From a virus, in the IMG/VR virus record IMGVR_UViG_3300031898_000278, positions 1 through 20,404 of that record: a DNA stretch of 20,404 bases; one strand, given 5' to 3'. Positions within the stretch are counted from its first letter, which is position 1, and each line of letters begins with the position of its first letter. The notes below the pieces were generated by a model. That model ran no database searches. It was not told where the DNA came from and saw only the letters and a program-made list of their open reading frames with translations. Shown here piece after piece: positions 12,534-20,239 of this stretch. The position numbers were made by a program, and so were the translations under genes.

Positions 12534-12891
12534 AATGGAAATCCATGTTCAAGGTTTGCCAGAGTTGCGGGAGAAACTCCTTAGGTTAGGCGAATCCATG
12601 AAGGAACGGGTTCATGACGCTATGGTTTTTGAAGGCGAGGCAATGAAAACTACAGCTCAAAGTCTCGCCCCCGTAAGAACTGGTTACTTAGCCTCCACGA
12701 TCTTCTCCAGAGTTGAGGGTCTGATTCTCAGAATTGGTGCGACCGCTCCTTACGCAGTCTATCAAGAGTTTGGAACTCGCTTCATCCGAGCAAGACGGTT
12801 TCTCAGTCATGCTGTTGAGTTGCGTATGCAGAGCCTCATCAACCGAATCGACCATGCCATTGAAGAAGCAAAAACGGAGGCTTCCCATTGA
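12523..12891 (+). CDS. HK97-gp10-like head-tail/tail completion protein
   Basis: The 122-residue protein contains VQGLPELREKLLRLGESMKE at the start, EGEAMKTTAQSLAPVRTGYLASTI (the conserved 'A-P-v-rTG-L-sI' element) at about 38-61, APYAVYQEFGTRFIRARRFLSHA (the conserved 'Y-a-Y-e-fGt ... a-rpFl-pA' element) at about 74-98, and a final helix. These define the HK97-gp10-like family, which joins the neck to the tail tube. It usually sits beside the terminator gene upstream of the tube gene; here it is between chaperone and tape measure. It overlaps the frameshift product by 11 bases and the next gene by four (TTGA). Confidence 0.8.
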   Translation: MSVKMEIHVQGLPELREKLLRLGESMKERVHDAMVFEGEAMKTTAQSLAPVRTGYLASTIFSRVEGLILRIGATAPYAVYQEFGTRFIRARRFLSHAVELRMQSLINRIDHAIEEAKTEASH

Positions 12892-13520
12892 GTTTCCACG
12901 AAATAGCCATAGCCATAACAGCTCAAGATCAGGCGACTCCAGTTTTCACGGAAGTTCAAGCCCAGGCTGAAAGAACAGCAGTGAGCATGCGAACCTTAAG
13001 CATGGCTGTCGCAACCCTTGGAACAGCAAGCTCAGCAATAATTGGCTTAGCCTCTGACCTTGGGATTGTCGATAAAGAGAGCGCCAAGTGGGCCCGCACC
13101 ATATTGTCAGTAATATCGGTTGTCGCTGTTCTCGTCCGCATGAAGTATTACTTAGCCGTCGTAACGGGTCAATCCACAGCCGCTTTTGTAACCAACACAG
13201 GAGTTCAGACCGCCAATGCCGGGGCAACTGTTGCAAACTCAGCTTCTAAGGCAGGATACATTGCTTCGACGGGGACCGCCACAGCTGTAACATGGGCTTT
13301 CAATGCCGCTCTTGCCGCCAAGATCGTTTTGTTGACTCTGGGTGTTGGCGCCGTTATCGTAGCCGCTGCTGCTATGGCATCATTGGCTATGCAGACACAA
13401 GCCGCAAGTGGAGCCCTACGAGACTACAATTCGGCATTAGCCGAAACGCCCCGCTATACTCGTAGTATTCGGCGCGCTGGAGAGGAAGAGGAACTTCGCA
13501 GGCGGGGGATAGAAGGATGA
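12888..13520 (+). CDS. Tape measure protein, very short
   Basis: Starts with TTG overlapping the previous stop by four bases. The opening (IAIAITAQDQATPVFTEVQAQAER) is the typical N-terminus of tape measure proteins, and the middle is Ala/Val/Gly/Thr-rich with two hydrophobic segments (about residues 70-92 and 142-166). Tape measures fill the tail tube, set its length and help open the cell membrane. At roughly 0.15 nm per residue, 210 residues would give a tail of about 30 nm, far shorter than is usual for tubes of this type. No frameshift is evident that would extend it; the next gene starts in another frame after an ATGA overlap. Part of the role may be in another protein. Confidence 0.65.
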   Translation: MSFHEIAIAITAQDQATPVFTEVQAQAERTAVSMRTLSMAVATLGTASSAIIGLASDLGIVDKESAKWARTILSVISVVAVLVRMKYYLAVVTGQSTAAFVTNTGVQTANAGATVANSASKAGYIASTGTATAVTWAFNAALAAKIVLLTLGVGAVIVAAAAMASLAMQTQAASGALRDYNSALAETPRYTRSIRRAGEEEELRRRGIEG

Positions 13521-16138
13521 GTGTCGAGTTACCCGTTGTGGCTGTTGTTTTCGGTTCTGTCACACCTCCTCAGGGTGATATCCTTGAGTTAAGGGTTCAT
13601 TTGGGTTGCACAAAGGAGGTCAGCAGCTTTGAATGTTTGCTTCAAAACTTCAACAAGAAGTATAGCTCGGGTGGCACCTATCCCATAAACGTTGGCGACG
13701 ACGGAAGCATAAGCATTGGAAGAGGAACAAACTGTCCTCTAATCCTTACGCTTCGAGTAGAAGAAATTGAACCAGAATCAACTCCAGTGGAAAATTATAT
13801 TCGTGTTAGCGGTCGTTGTTGGGGAGAGAAAATCTTCCGTAAAGTTGTGACAAAAACTTATGAGAATCAGAAGGGCGAGGCAATCGTCAAGGACCTATTA
13901 GATAATTTTGTTGGACTAAGCCATGTCCGAGATACCACAGAGCTTGTTGAAGATACAGACACGACCTACACGCTTCTGGAGTATGAGAATACACCAGTCT
14001 TTGATATTCTGAAGTACATCGCTGAAAGCGCCGACAAGGCTGGCGTGATCGGATACGACTTCCGCGTGGAACACGATGGCAAATTCGCTTTCTTCCCAAA
14101 GAACAGCAAGACTTCGCCGATAAACCTCTCAGAGCGTATTGAGGTTAGTCATTACTCTAAGGATATCCACCGCATTCGAAACAAGATTATGGTTTATGGA
14201 GCTGCGGAAAAGGCTAATCCGTCAAATAGAGACGCTTGGACGGAAACTTTGGACATTAACAATGATGCGACGAACGATTGGACAAGTGGAACAGGAACTG
14301 GAAGCGTATCCTTAGACAATGCTGAGAAAATCCTTGGGTCTTACAGCATTAAGCATACTACGAGCACACCTGACTACTATGGATGCGCTGTTCTCACTTT
14401 TCCATCTGGCATGGAAGTTGACGGCAACAAGTATCCAAGCCTCTCATTCCAAGTAAAAGAGGAGTCAGCCTTCAACGGAAACATAGGCTTAGAGCTTGAA
14501 GATTCTGCTGGCATGAAGGTTCGCAGAGAAATCGGAGTCTCCCCTAACAACAAATGGCACCTACAAGGACTTAACGTTGGCAAAAAACACAGTGACGAAT
14601 GGACCCATAGCATTTTCAATTCTCAGCCCTTCAATTGGGCAAGCATTAAGAAGATTCTTTGGTACTGCAATTTTTCAGGAACTGGAACTGGCAAGTTTTG
14701 GATTGACAATCTGTTTTTTAATCGGAAGCGATGGGAAGCCACGAGAGCGGACTCAGGGAGCCAAACCAATTATGGCGTTAGGGAACTCGTTGAAGTTGAT
14801 GAGGAACTCCACAGCGACAATGAGTGTGACCTTCGCGCAAAAGCCTTACTAGATCACCTAAGTGTACCAGCAGAATTTCTGACTGTACAAACCACATGCT
14901 TGGACTATGGCACGAATCGCCTTTTGCCAGGAGACAAGATCCATGTCACGTTGCCCAACGAGAACATTGACTCAGACTTCCGCATCATAAGCGTTGAGTA
15001 CCGGGTTATCGCAAGTGAGCAAACATTAGAGATCACCTTGGAACTTGGAAAGGAGAAGCCCCTACTTGCTGATTATCTGTACGGTTTAAGGGCTACGACA
15101 GTAACCGTTGAGAAACTCATGCGTACTAAAGCAGGCCTCACTGGGGTGGCTGGATCTGCAGGGGGCGGTGGTGGAGGAGGCGGTATGACCCAACATGGAA
15201 ACGAATGGCATGATCCAGACATGGCTCTGCAAAGCGACTTTGCTTCACACAAAGATAGGCACAAGTCTGGTGGCGCAGATGCTTTTGTTTCGGCGGATCA
15301 TCTTGATGGTATTGCAAGAGTTAAGGTTCGCAAAAATAGCGGTGCAAGTGATGTAGGAGCAAGAAGGCGACTTAACCTTATCGAAGGCACAAATGTAACT
15401 TTAACGGTTGCAGATGACCCAACAGACGAAGAAGTTGACGTAACAATCGCCTCATCTGGCGGCGGAAGCGGAACTGACGAGAAGGTTAAGATTTCAGCAC
15501 AAGACATAACAAACAACTATCTGGAGCCGAAACTAACGGCTGGACCAAACATAAACATCACTAAGCAAAATCCCGGAGGCAATGAAAATCTTCTGATTGA
15601 GGCATTAAAGCAACTAACGTTTTTAGCAACAGGTATGTATTATCGCTCAATCCTCACGGCAGCCGTGCCTAATACCGTCGGTTATGCAGGTCCTAACTGG
15701 CTTTATGCAACACTCTACCCAATCACCAGAAAAATGACCTTCAATGAAGCCGCAATCCAATTGTTTTCGGGTGAGGCTGGCAAGAAAGTGCGGCTTGGAA
15801 TTTATGATGACTTAAACGGTGCACCAAATAATTTGATTCAAGATTTTGGTGAAATAGCCATAGACACAGCGGGTTTAAAAACAATAGCGATTAGTCCGGC
15901 GTTACAGTTGAACCCAGGTATTTATTGGTTAGCATATGTAAGTGATTCAACGTTAGCACAGATTTATTCTGTTATTACCGGATTAAATTTGATAGGTTCT
16001 ACTACAACACTTAGATATTCAACTGGAAGTTATTACCGGAGTTATACATATGCAGCCTTACCTGATCCGTTCGGAACGCCCATGTTTTCTCAAGGGTATT
16101 TGTATGCTATCGGTCTTAAACTCCAGAGTGTGCCATAA
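13517..16138 (+). CDS. Tail hub (Tal/gp27-like) fused to fibre and receptor-binding tip
   Basis: At 873 residues it is the largest protein here. Residues 1-240 and about 411-540 make a tail-tip hub split in two (SFECLLQNFNKKY, NYIRVSGRCWGEKIFRKVV, PVFDILKYIAESADKAGVI; then LTVQTTCLDYGTNRLLPGDK, IISVEYRVIASEQTLEITLE). Between them (about 241-410) is an inserted beta-sandwich with DYYGCAVLTFPSGMEV, YPSLSFQVKEES and GKFWIDNLFFNRKRW, in the style of galactose/carbohydrate-binding modules. A run of eight glycines (549-556) then leads to a His-rich segment (QHGNEWHD, HKDRHKSGGADAF), probably a metal-binding fibre knot, two fibre repeats (LIEGTNVTLTVADDPTDEEV; LTAGPNINITKQNPGG) and a C-terminal domain from about 700 that is the likely receptor tip. 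It overlaps the tape measure by four bases. Confidence 0.75.
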   Translation: MSVELPVVAVVFGSVTPPQGDILELRVHLGCTKEVSSFECLLQNFNKKYSSGGTYPINVGDDGSISIGRGTNCPLILTLRVEEIEPESTPVENYIRVSGRCWGEKIFRKVVTKTYENQKGEAIVKDLLDNFVGLSHVRDTTELVEDTDTTYTLLEYENTPVFDILKYIAESADKAGVIGYDFRVEHDGKFAFFPKNSKTSPINLSERIEVSHYSKDIHRIRNKIMVYGAAEKANPSNRDAWTETLDINNDATNDWTSGTGTGSVSLDNAEKILGSYSIKHTTSTPDYYGCAVLTFPSGMEVDGNKYPSLSFQVKEESAFNGNIGLELEDSAGMKVRREIGVSPNNKWHLQGLNVGKKHSDEWTHSIFNSQPFNWASIKKILWYCNFSGTGTGKFWIDNLFFNRKRWEATRADSGSQTNYGVRELVEVDEELHSDNECDLRAKALLDHLSVPAEFLTVQTTCLDYGTNRLLPGDKIHVTLPNENIDSDFRIISVEYRVIASEQTLEITLELGKEKPLLADYLYGLRATTVTVEKLMRTKAGLTGVAGSAGGGGGGGGMTQHGNEWHDPDMALQSDFASHKDRHKSGGADAFVSADHLDGIARVKVRKNSGASDVGARRRLNLIEGTNVTLTVADDPTDEEVDVTIASSGGGSGTDEKVKISAQDITNNYLEPKLTAGPNINITKQNPGGNENLLIEALKQLTFLATGMYYRSILTAAVPNTVGYAGPNWLYATLYPITRKMTFNEAAIQLFSGEAGKKVRLGIYDDLNGAPNNLIQDFGEIAIDTAGLKTIAISPALQLNPGIYWLAYVSDSTLAQIYSVITGLNLIGSTTTLRYSTGSYYRSYTYAALPDPFGTPMFSQGYLYAIGLKLQSVP

Positions 16139-16339
16139 ATGACCAAAATAAAAGTAACTAAACCTCCACAATCGCTTACGCCTAAAGAAATCGTAGAGCA
16201 GTTCATTGCAAAAAACTATGCTCTAGACTTGACGAAGGCTGAGGACAGAAACATCTTAGCTAACATTCTATGGTATTTCGTCATGACTTTTCTGAAGCCT
16301 TTGGCAGAAGACACTGCTGACATTGATGTGAACACGTAA
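16139..16339 (+). CDS. Small protein after the hub-fibre gene
   Basis: Starts on the base after the hub stop codon (TAA-ATG), with no separate ribosome site, so it is read by coupled translation. The 66 residues start with a basic, proline-containing stretch (KIKVTKPPQSLTPKEIVEQF), a helix, and then a hydrophobic segment (NILANILWYFVMTFLKPL) that could be a helix at a membrane or a protein interface. Position suggests a baseplate accessory or fibre assembly chaperone, but no family is recognised. Confidence 0.55.
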   Translation: MTKIKVTKPPQSLTPKEIVEQFIAKNYALDLTKAEDRNILANILWYFVMTFLKPLAEDTADIDVNT

Positions 16340-16353
16340 TTGGAGTAGGAATT

Positions 16354-16442
16354 TTGAAGGAAGTTAAGAAGAATTGGAGGGAAAGGCTATGATATTTCCG
16401 CATTTCTCGCATGTCACGGTTCAAGGATGTGGAAAACCTTGA
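16354..16442 (+). other. Chain of very short open frames with a strong ribosome site
   Basis: TTG at 16354 reads 12 codons to a TGA that overlaps an ATG at 16389. That ATG is eight bases after a perfect GGAGG (16376-16380) but reads only 17 codons (MIFPHFSHVTVQGCGKP) before a stop. The strong ribosome site on such a short frame suggests a leader peptide, a broken gene, or a frame error joining it to the frame at 16427. Confidence 0.3.
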
Positions 16443-16546
16443 AGACTGGAATCAGATTTAGGTGGCCGCATCGTGTGCACCTGATCTTAACGAATCGTAG
16501 CCTTGGTAACTTTTCGCCCCAATGGAATCACGGCGGTGCATGTTAA
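16427..16546 (+). CDS. 39-residue basic peptide, tentative
   Basis: The frame from ATG 16427 to TAA 16546 encodes 39 residues rich in Arg, Trp and His (WKTLKTGIRFRWPHRVHL, then NFSPQWNHGGAC). Its stop touches the next ATG exactly (TAA-ATG), the same junction seen at 16138/16139, which favours a real gene. The lack of a ribosome site before 16427 argues against. It may be the 3' part of a gene starting at 16389, with a frame change between. Confidence 0.3.
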   Translation: MWKTLKTGIRFRWPHRVHLILTNRSLGNFSPQWNHGGAC

Positions 16547-16915
16547 ATGAATAAAATGATAGCCAGACAAATCAAGTGTTTGCAGTTGGGTGACCTTGTT
16601 CGAGTAGAGTGGTTTGATGCCAGCATAGGATCCAGTAGGGCTGGAGCCATAGACGTTCCCGTGCATAGCTGGGGCGTCTTCATAGGAGTTTTAGGTGAAA
16701 GAAACAAGCACATCATTTTGGCGCAGAATAATTTCCGATATACTGACGGCTTGTACGATGTCGATTACACGGCTATTCCGCTATCTTGGGCTCTAACCAT
16801 AAAAATCGTCAATTCGGGTGAAGTACCGCCGGAAGAAGCAAAATCACTATTAGATTCGTTTTTGGCTGGCCGCAAACGCACACTGAAGAGGAGAGTATGT
16901 AATCATGGTTCGTAG
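16547..16915 (+). CDS. Unknown 122-residue protein upstream of the small terminase
   Basis: The central part reads as a small beta barrel: LGDLVRVEWFDASIGSSRAG, VHSWGVFIGVLGE, KHIILAQNNFRYTDG, YDVDYTAIPLSWALTIKIV, followed by a helix (PPEEAKSLLDSFLAG) and a basic end. The 'G-D-l-V-r-V-eW' opening and the 'WG-f-G' strand recall SH3-like barrels that bind DNA or peptides, but no family is recognised. It overlaps the small terminase start by 11 bases, so it is probably part of the packaging operon. Confidence 0.6.
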   Translation: MNKMIARQIKCLQLGDLVRVEWFDASIGSSRAGAIDVPVHSWGVFIGVLGERNKHIILAQNNFRYTDGLYDVDYTAIPLSWALTIKIVNSGEVPPEEAKSLLDSFLAGRKRTLKRRVCNHGS

Positions 16916-17360
16916 AACTTGGAAGCCTGAGGAAGAGAAACAGCTTATTGAAGAGTTCAGGAAATCAGGATATTCTACGACGGCGATTCCTCAGTTAGCC
17001 AAGCGTTTTAACCGTTCACCAGATTCAGTTTGGCAGAAGTTGCGCAGGCTTGGTGTACTCGGTTTAAATGTCGGAGGAGCAAAATTTGAGGTTTCTTCGA
17101 CATTTGAAAGAGTTAAGGATTTGCCAAGTCTCGAAGAAGTTTTGAAAATTGTAGCTGGCGCGTTACAGAAGGCGACAGAACCAGGGCTGGGCAAAACAGA
17201 GCTTCAACGTTTAGCAACAATAGCAGACTTGTACAAGGCGTATGTTGACGGTCTCGAGCGCTATGTCCGATATCGGGACATAGAGGAGAAACTTGACGAG
17301 TTGGAGAAGAAGTATGGAGAGTTGGCTAAGGAAAAAGCCAAGGGCAATGCGTCCGAATGA
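16905..17360 (+). CDS. terS: Terminase small subunit
   Basis: The small terminase binds the packaging site and directs the motor. Residues 1-48 form a Myb/SANT-like helix-turn-helix (TWKPEEEKQLIEEF, TAIPQLAKRFNRSPDSVWQKLRRLG), which would bind viral DNA. The rest is helical with a coiled coil at the end (YRDIEEKLDELEKKYGELAKEK) for ring assembly. It overlaps the next gene, the large terminase, which is its obligate partner. GAGGAG 11 bases upstream supports the start. A transcription regulator is the only serious alternative and is less likely given the position. Confidence 0.75.
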   Translation: MVRRTWKPEEEKQLIEEFRKSGYSTTAIPQLAKRFNRSPDSVWQKLRRLGVLGLNVGGAKFEVSSTFERVKDLPSLEEVLKIVAGALQKATEPGLGKTELQRLATIADLYKAYVDGLERYVRYRDIEEKLDELEKKYGELAKEKAKGNASE

Positions 17361-18756
17361 AATAATGCCCAAATGGTTCAGCCTTCAGCACAGTGAACGT
17401 GTAGTGAATGAGGCTGAAGTGGCGTGGGCTCAAAGCCTAAGCAAAGAGCCCGTAGAGTTTTTCCGTCAAGTAGTGGGATTCGAACCCACAGCCTACCAGA
17501 AAGAGTTTATCAAACTGTTTTTGGAAAATCAATTTCTGGCTGCTCGTTGGTGTCGTCAGTCAGGTAAATCTTGGATTGTTGCTGCATTGCTTCTGTGGTA
17601 CGCACTAACACATCCAGACAGCTACATTGCCGTAGTCGGTCCAAGTTGGAGACAAGCCAAACTAATCATCAGAAGGATAACTTACTTCCTTAGAAATCTG
17701 CCACCAGGCATGGTGTTCAAGCCTTTGCGGACAGTTATCCGCACAACAAATGGAAGCGTCATAGAAGCTTTTCCTTGCAATCCAGACACAATAAGGGGAC
17801 CCACATTAGACATCGTTTACTGCGACGAAATGAACTTCTTACCCAACGACATTGAAATGTATGATGCCATCCTTTTCACGCTTGCAACAACAAACGGAAA
17901 ATTCGTGTGCAGCAGCACACCTTGGAACAAGGACTCAATCTTCTACAAAATCTTCTTTCACGAGGGCTACGAGGACTTCGCTAAACATCATGTGACATGG
18001 CAGCAGGCCATCGAACCTTATGGACCACTGAAAAAGAAGATTCTAGACAAAATTCGCAGGCAGTTTGCCGAGGATCCTTGGCGCTGGCAAAGGGAGATGG
18101 AAGCCGAATGGGCAGAAGATGAAACAACGTGGCTTCCGCAATCTTTGATAACCCGCTGCATTGACGGGAACCTAGAGCTCTGGGATTTTGAGAGCCAGCA
18201 AAGAGGCAAGTTTTATGCGGGACTTGACTTGGGAAAACTTCGTGATTACAGCGTCCTTGTTGTCGTAGAAGAGGTTGAAGGCAAATATGTGCTTCGTCAC
18301 TGGAAGGTCTTCCCACATGGAACAAAATACGCGACAGTTATAGGCTACGTGAAAACGTTGTGCGACCGCTGGAAAGACTTTGAACGCATCAGAGTTGACA
18401 TCACGGGTGTTGGCGAATACGTAGTCGAGGACATGCAAAACGCAGGCATTGACGCTGAAACCGAAGGAGTAACCTTCACACTGCCACGGAAGCAGGAAAT
18501 GGCAAGCCTGCTCAAACAACGAATGTTAGACGGAGTCTACCGCTTTCCATTCGTTCAAATGAGGCTTTCTCCAACCGTTCTACTGTCTTACGTAGCAGAG
18601 TTAAACGTGGAAAGGTTCGAGTTGCGCAAGGATGGCAGCATAGCACTGTCGCATCCACAAGGACAGCATGACGACACATTTTGGGCAACCGCGTTAGCCC
18701 TCTATTGCTCGGTTAAGATGACTCCTGAACCATACTTGTCGGTGGTTCCAAGATGA
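17347..18756 (+). CDS. terL: Terminase large subunit
   Basis: This is the ATP-driven motor and nuclease that cuts and packs DNA through the portal. From ATG 17347 it has 469 residues. The ATPase part has a Q-motif-like region (FEPTAYQKEFIKLFLE), Walker A at residues 70-75 (CRQSGKSW), and Walker B with the catalytic acid in LDIVYCDEMNFL, then the coupling motif (CSSTPWNKDS). The RNase H-like nuclease part has the three acidic motifs: AGLDLGKLRDYSVL, RIRVDITGVG, and QGQHDDTFWATALALYC. Length is typical. An alternative start at 17365 would avoid the overlap with the small subunit. It overlaps the next gene by four bases (ATGA). Confidence 0.93.
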   Translation: MRPNEIMPKWFSLQHSERVVNEAEVAWAQSLSKEPVEFFRQVVGFEPTAYQKEFIKLFLENQFLAARWCRQSGKSWIVAALLLWYALTHPDSYIAVVGPSWRQAKLIIRRITYFLRNLPPGMVFKPLRTVIRTTNGSVIEAFPCNPDTIRGPTLDIVYCDEMNFLPNDIEMYDAILFTLATTNGKFVCSSTPWNKDSIFYKIFFHEGYEDFAKHHVTWQQAIEPYGPLKKKILDKIRRQFAEDPWRWQREMEAEWAEDETTWLPQSLITRCIDGNLELWDFESQQRGKFYAGLDLGKLRDYSVLVVVEEVEGKYVLRHWKVFPHGTKYATVIGYVKTLCDRWKDFERIRVDITGVGEYVVEDMQNAGIDAETEGVTFTLPRKQEMASLLKQRMLDGVYRFPFVQMRLSPTVLLSYVAELNVERFELRKDGSIALSHPQGQHDDTFWATALALYCSVKMTPEPYLSVVPR

Positions 18757-20204
18757 CAAGGCGCCAAGAGTTTTTCCACATAACGAAATACGCCCGCAGA
18801 TACGACAAGCGAGAAGGCAAATTCATAATTGACATAGCCTATGAAACAGCTGCTCCTGACCCGACGGATCGTGTGGTGGCTGTTGCCGAAGGCTTCGGGT
18901 TGGGACTTGACCAATGGGAAAAATTTGTTGTTTACGATAATGTGGAGTTGAAAATAGGACCAACGGACATCGTGTATATCACAGGCGACTCTGGGTCTGG
19001 CAAGTCTGTTCTGCTTAAGGTTCTTGAAAAAGACATCAAACGAGATTTAGGGTTAAGCTGCATCAACATTGCAGATATTTTACCGGACTTCGGTAAACCT
19101 CTCATCGAGACTGTTGGCAAAACCCTTGAGGAAGGCTTAGAGCTTCTCAGTAAAGTCGGCTTAAGCGACGCATTTCTCTTTTTGCGCTCCTATGAGCAGT
19201 TAAGCGATGGACAAAAATACCGATACCGTATAGCAAAAATGATTGAAAGCAAGGCTCAGTTTTGGGTTATGGACGAATTCTGTGCAACATTAGACAGAGA
19301 CACAGCTAAAATTGTAGCCTACAATCTGCAGAAGCTTGCAAGACAAGAGGGAAAGGCAGTTCTGGCAACCACAACACACACCGACCTCTTTGAAGATTTG
19401 AAGCCTTCAGTTCACGTTCACAAGCGATTCGGGAAAGAAATTGAAGTGCGCTACTATCCAAATGAGCCACCCAAGGAAAGCAGCCTAACAAAAGAAATTC
19501 GCATAGAAGAAGGCACAAGATCAGACTATGCACTACTGGCGAGTTTTCATTACCGTAGTCACCAAATTGGAATTGTGCGCAAGATTTTTCGTGCAGTTCG
19601 GGGCGATGAGGTTGCTGGCGTCATAGTTTACTGTTATCCAGGAATGACCGTTGCTGGACGCCTCAAGGTTCTGCCAAAGATGAGCGTGAAAGACTTGAAC
19701 CAGAAGCTAAGTGTCATTATGCGGGTCGTTGTTCACCCCAAATATCGCACTATAGGTTTGGGTCAACGACTTGTAAGAGAAACCTTGCCTCTTGTGGACA
19801 CGCCTTATGTTGAAACAATCGCAGTTATGGCCAAATATAATCCGTTTTTCCAGCGTGCAGGAATGCAGAAGATCATGGAGCAGTCTCCGCCTAAGCATGC
19901 TTTAGCCATTCGAGAAGTGCTTTCAGATCTGGGCTTCAACATAGTCTTGTTAGGCAGCCAAAAATACGTCCTTAATAAACTCCGTAGCCTATCAGATGAG
20001 CAAGTCTTGGATATCCGTTATGCTTTTATGAAGAACGTGCATGTGCGCTTCTTGAAAGAGTTTTTCTACCATGAACCATATGGAAAACGGGAATTATACA
20101 GGCAGAGAGTAGAGACTGCAACGTTAGAGAAACTTGCGAAACTTATCCATGTCACTGCCTTGCTACTGCAAACAAAAGTTTACTTGTTCTGGAAAAGAAA
20201 ATAA
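18753..20204 (+). CDS. ABC-type ATPase fused to GNAT acetyltransferase (COG2401-like)
   Basis: The N-terminal half is a soluble ABC ATPase: Walker A GDSGSGKS at 78-85, signature LSDGQ at 150-154, Walker B VMDE at 172-175 with CATLD after it, and the switch His at 209 (TTTHTDL). There are no membrane segments, so it is not a transporter. The C-terminal half has the GNAT core: MRVVVHPKYRTIGLGQRLVRE at about 322-343 with the R-x-x-G-x-G acetyl-CoA loop, and KYNPFFQRAGMQK as the last strand region. This pairing is the COG2401 family found in archaea and in viruses. The start overlaps the terminase stop (ATGA), so it is translated with the packaging motor. It may serve packaging, DNA processing or host-protein acetylation; the role is unknown. 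Confidence 0.85.
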   Translation: MTRRQEFFHITKYARRYDKREGKFIIDIAYETAAPDPTDRVVAVAEGFGLGLDQWEKFVVYDNVELKIGPTDIVYITGDSGSGKSVLLKVLEKDIKRDLGLSCINIADILPDFGKPLIETVGKTLEEGLELLSKVGLSDAFLFLRSYEQLSDGQKYRYRIAKMIESKAQFWVMDEFCATLDRDTAKIVAYNLQKLARQEGKAVLATTTHTDLFEDLKPSVHVHKRFGKEIEVRYYPNEPPKESSLTKEIRIEEGTRSDYALLASFHYRSHQIGIVRKIFRAVRGDEVAGVIVYCYPGMTVAGRLKVLPKMSVKDLNQKLSVIMRVVVHPKYRTIGLGQRLVRETLPLVDTPYVETIAVMAKYNPFFQRAGMQKIMEQSPPKHALAIREVLSDLGFNIVLLGSQKYVLNKLRSLSDEQVLDIRYAFMKNVHVRFLKEFFYHEPYGKRELYRQRVETATLEKLAKLIHVTALLLQTKVYLFWKRK

Positions 20205-20212
20205 GAAAAAAA
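20191..20212 (-). terminator. T-run ending the minus-strand AbrB-type gene
   Basis: On the minus strand a run of seven T (20206-20212) and several shorter T-runs follow the AbrB stop codon at 20240 by about 30 bases, running into the end of the convergent ATPase gene. This suits archaeal termination. Confidence 0.4.
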
Positions 20213-20239
20213 GAGAGAACAAAGATTTATCTCACCTCT

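Noticed and set aside
16389-16546. A Walker-A-like GCGKT created if the short frames at 16389 and 16427 are joined
   Set aside because: It depends on an unproven frame change, and the joined peptide of about 50 residues is too short for a P-loop domain.
16340-16546. A possible tRNA, because of a GGTTCAAG resembling a T-loop
   Set aside because: No matching stem on both sides and no acceptor or anticodon arm could be drawn.
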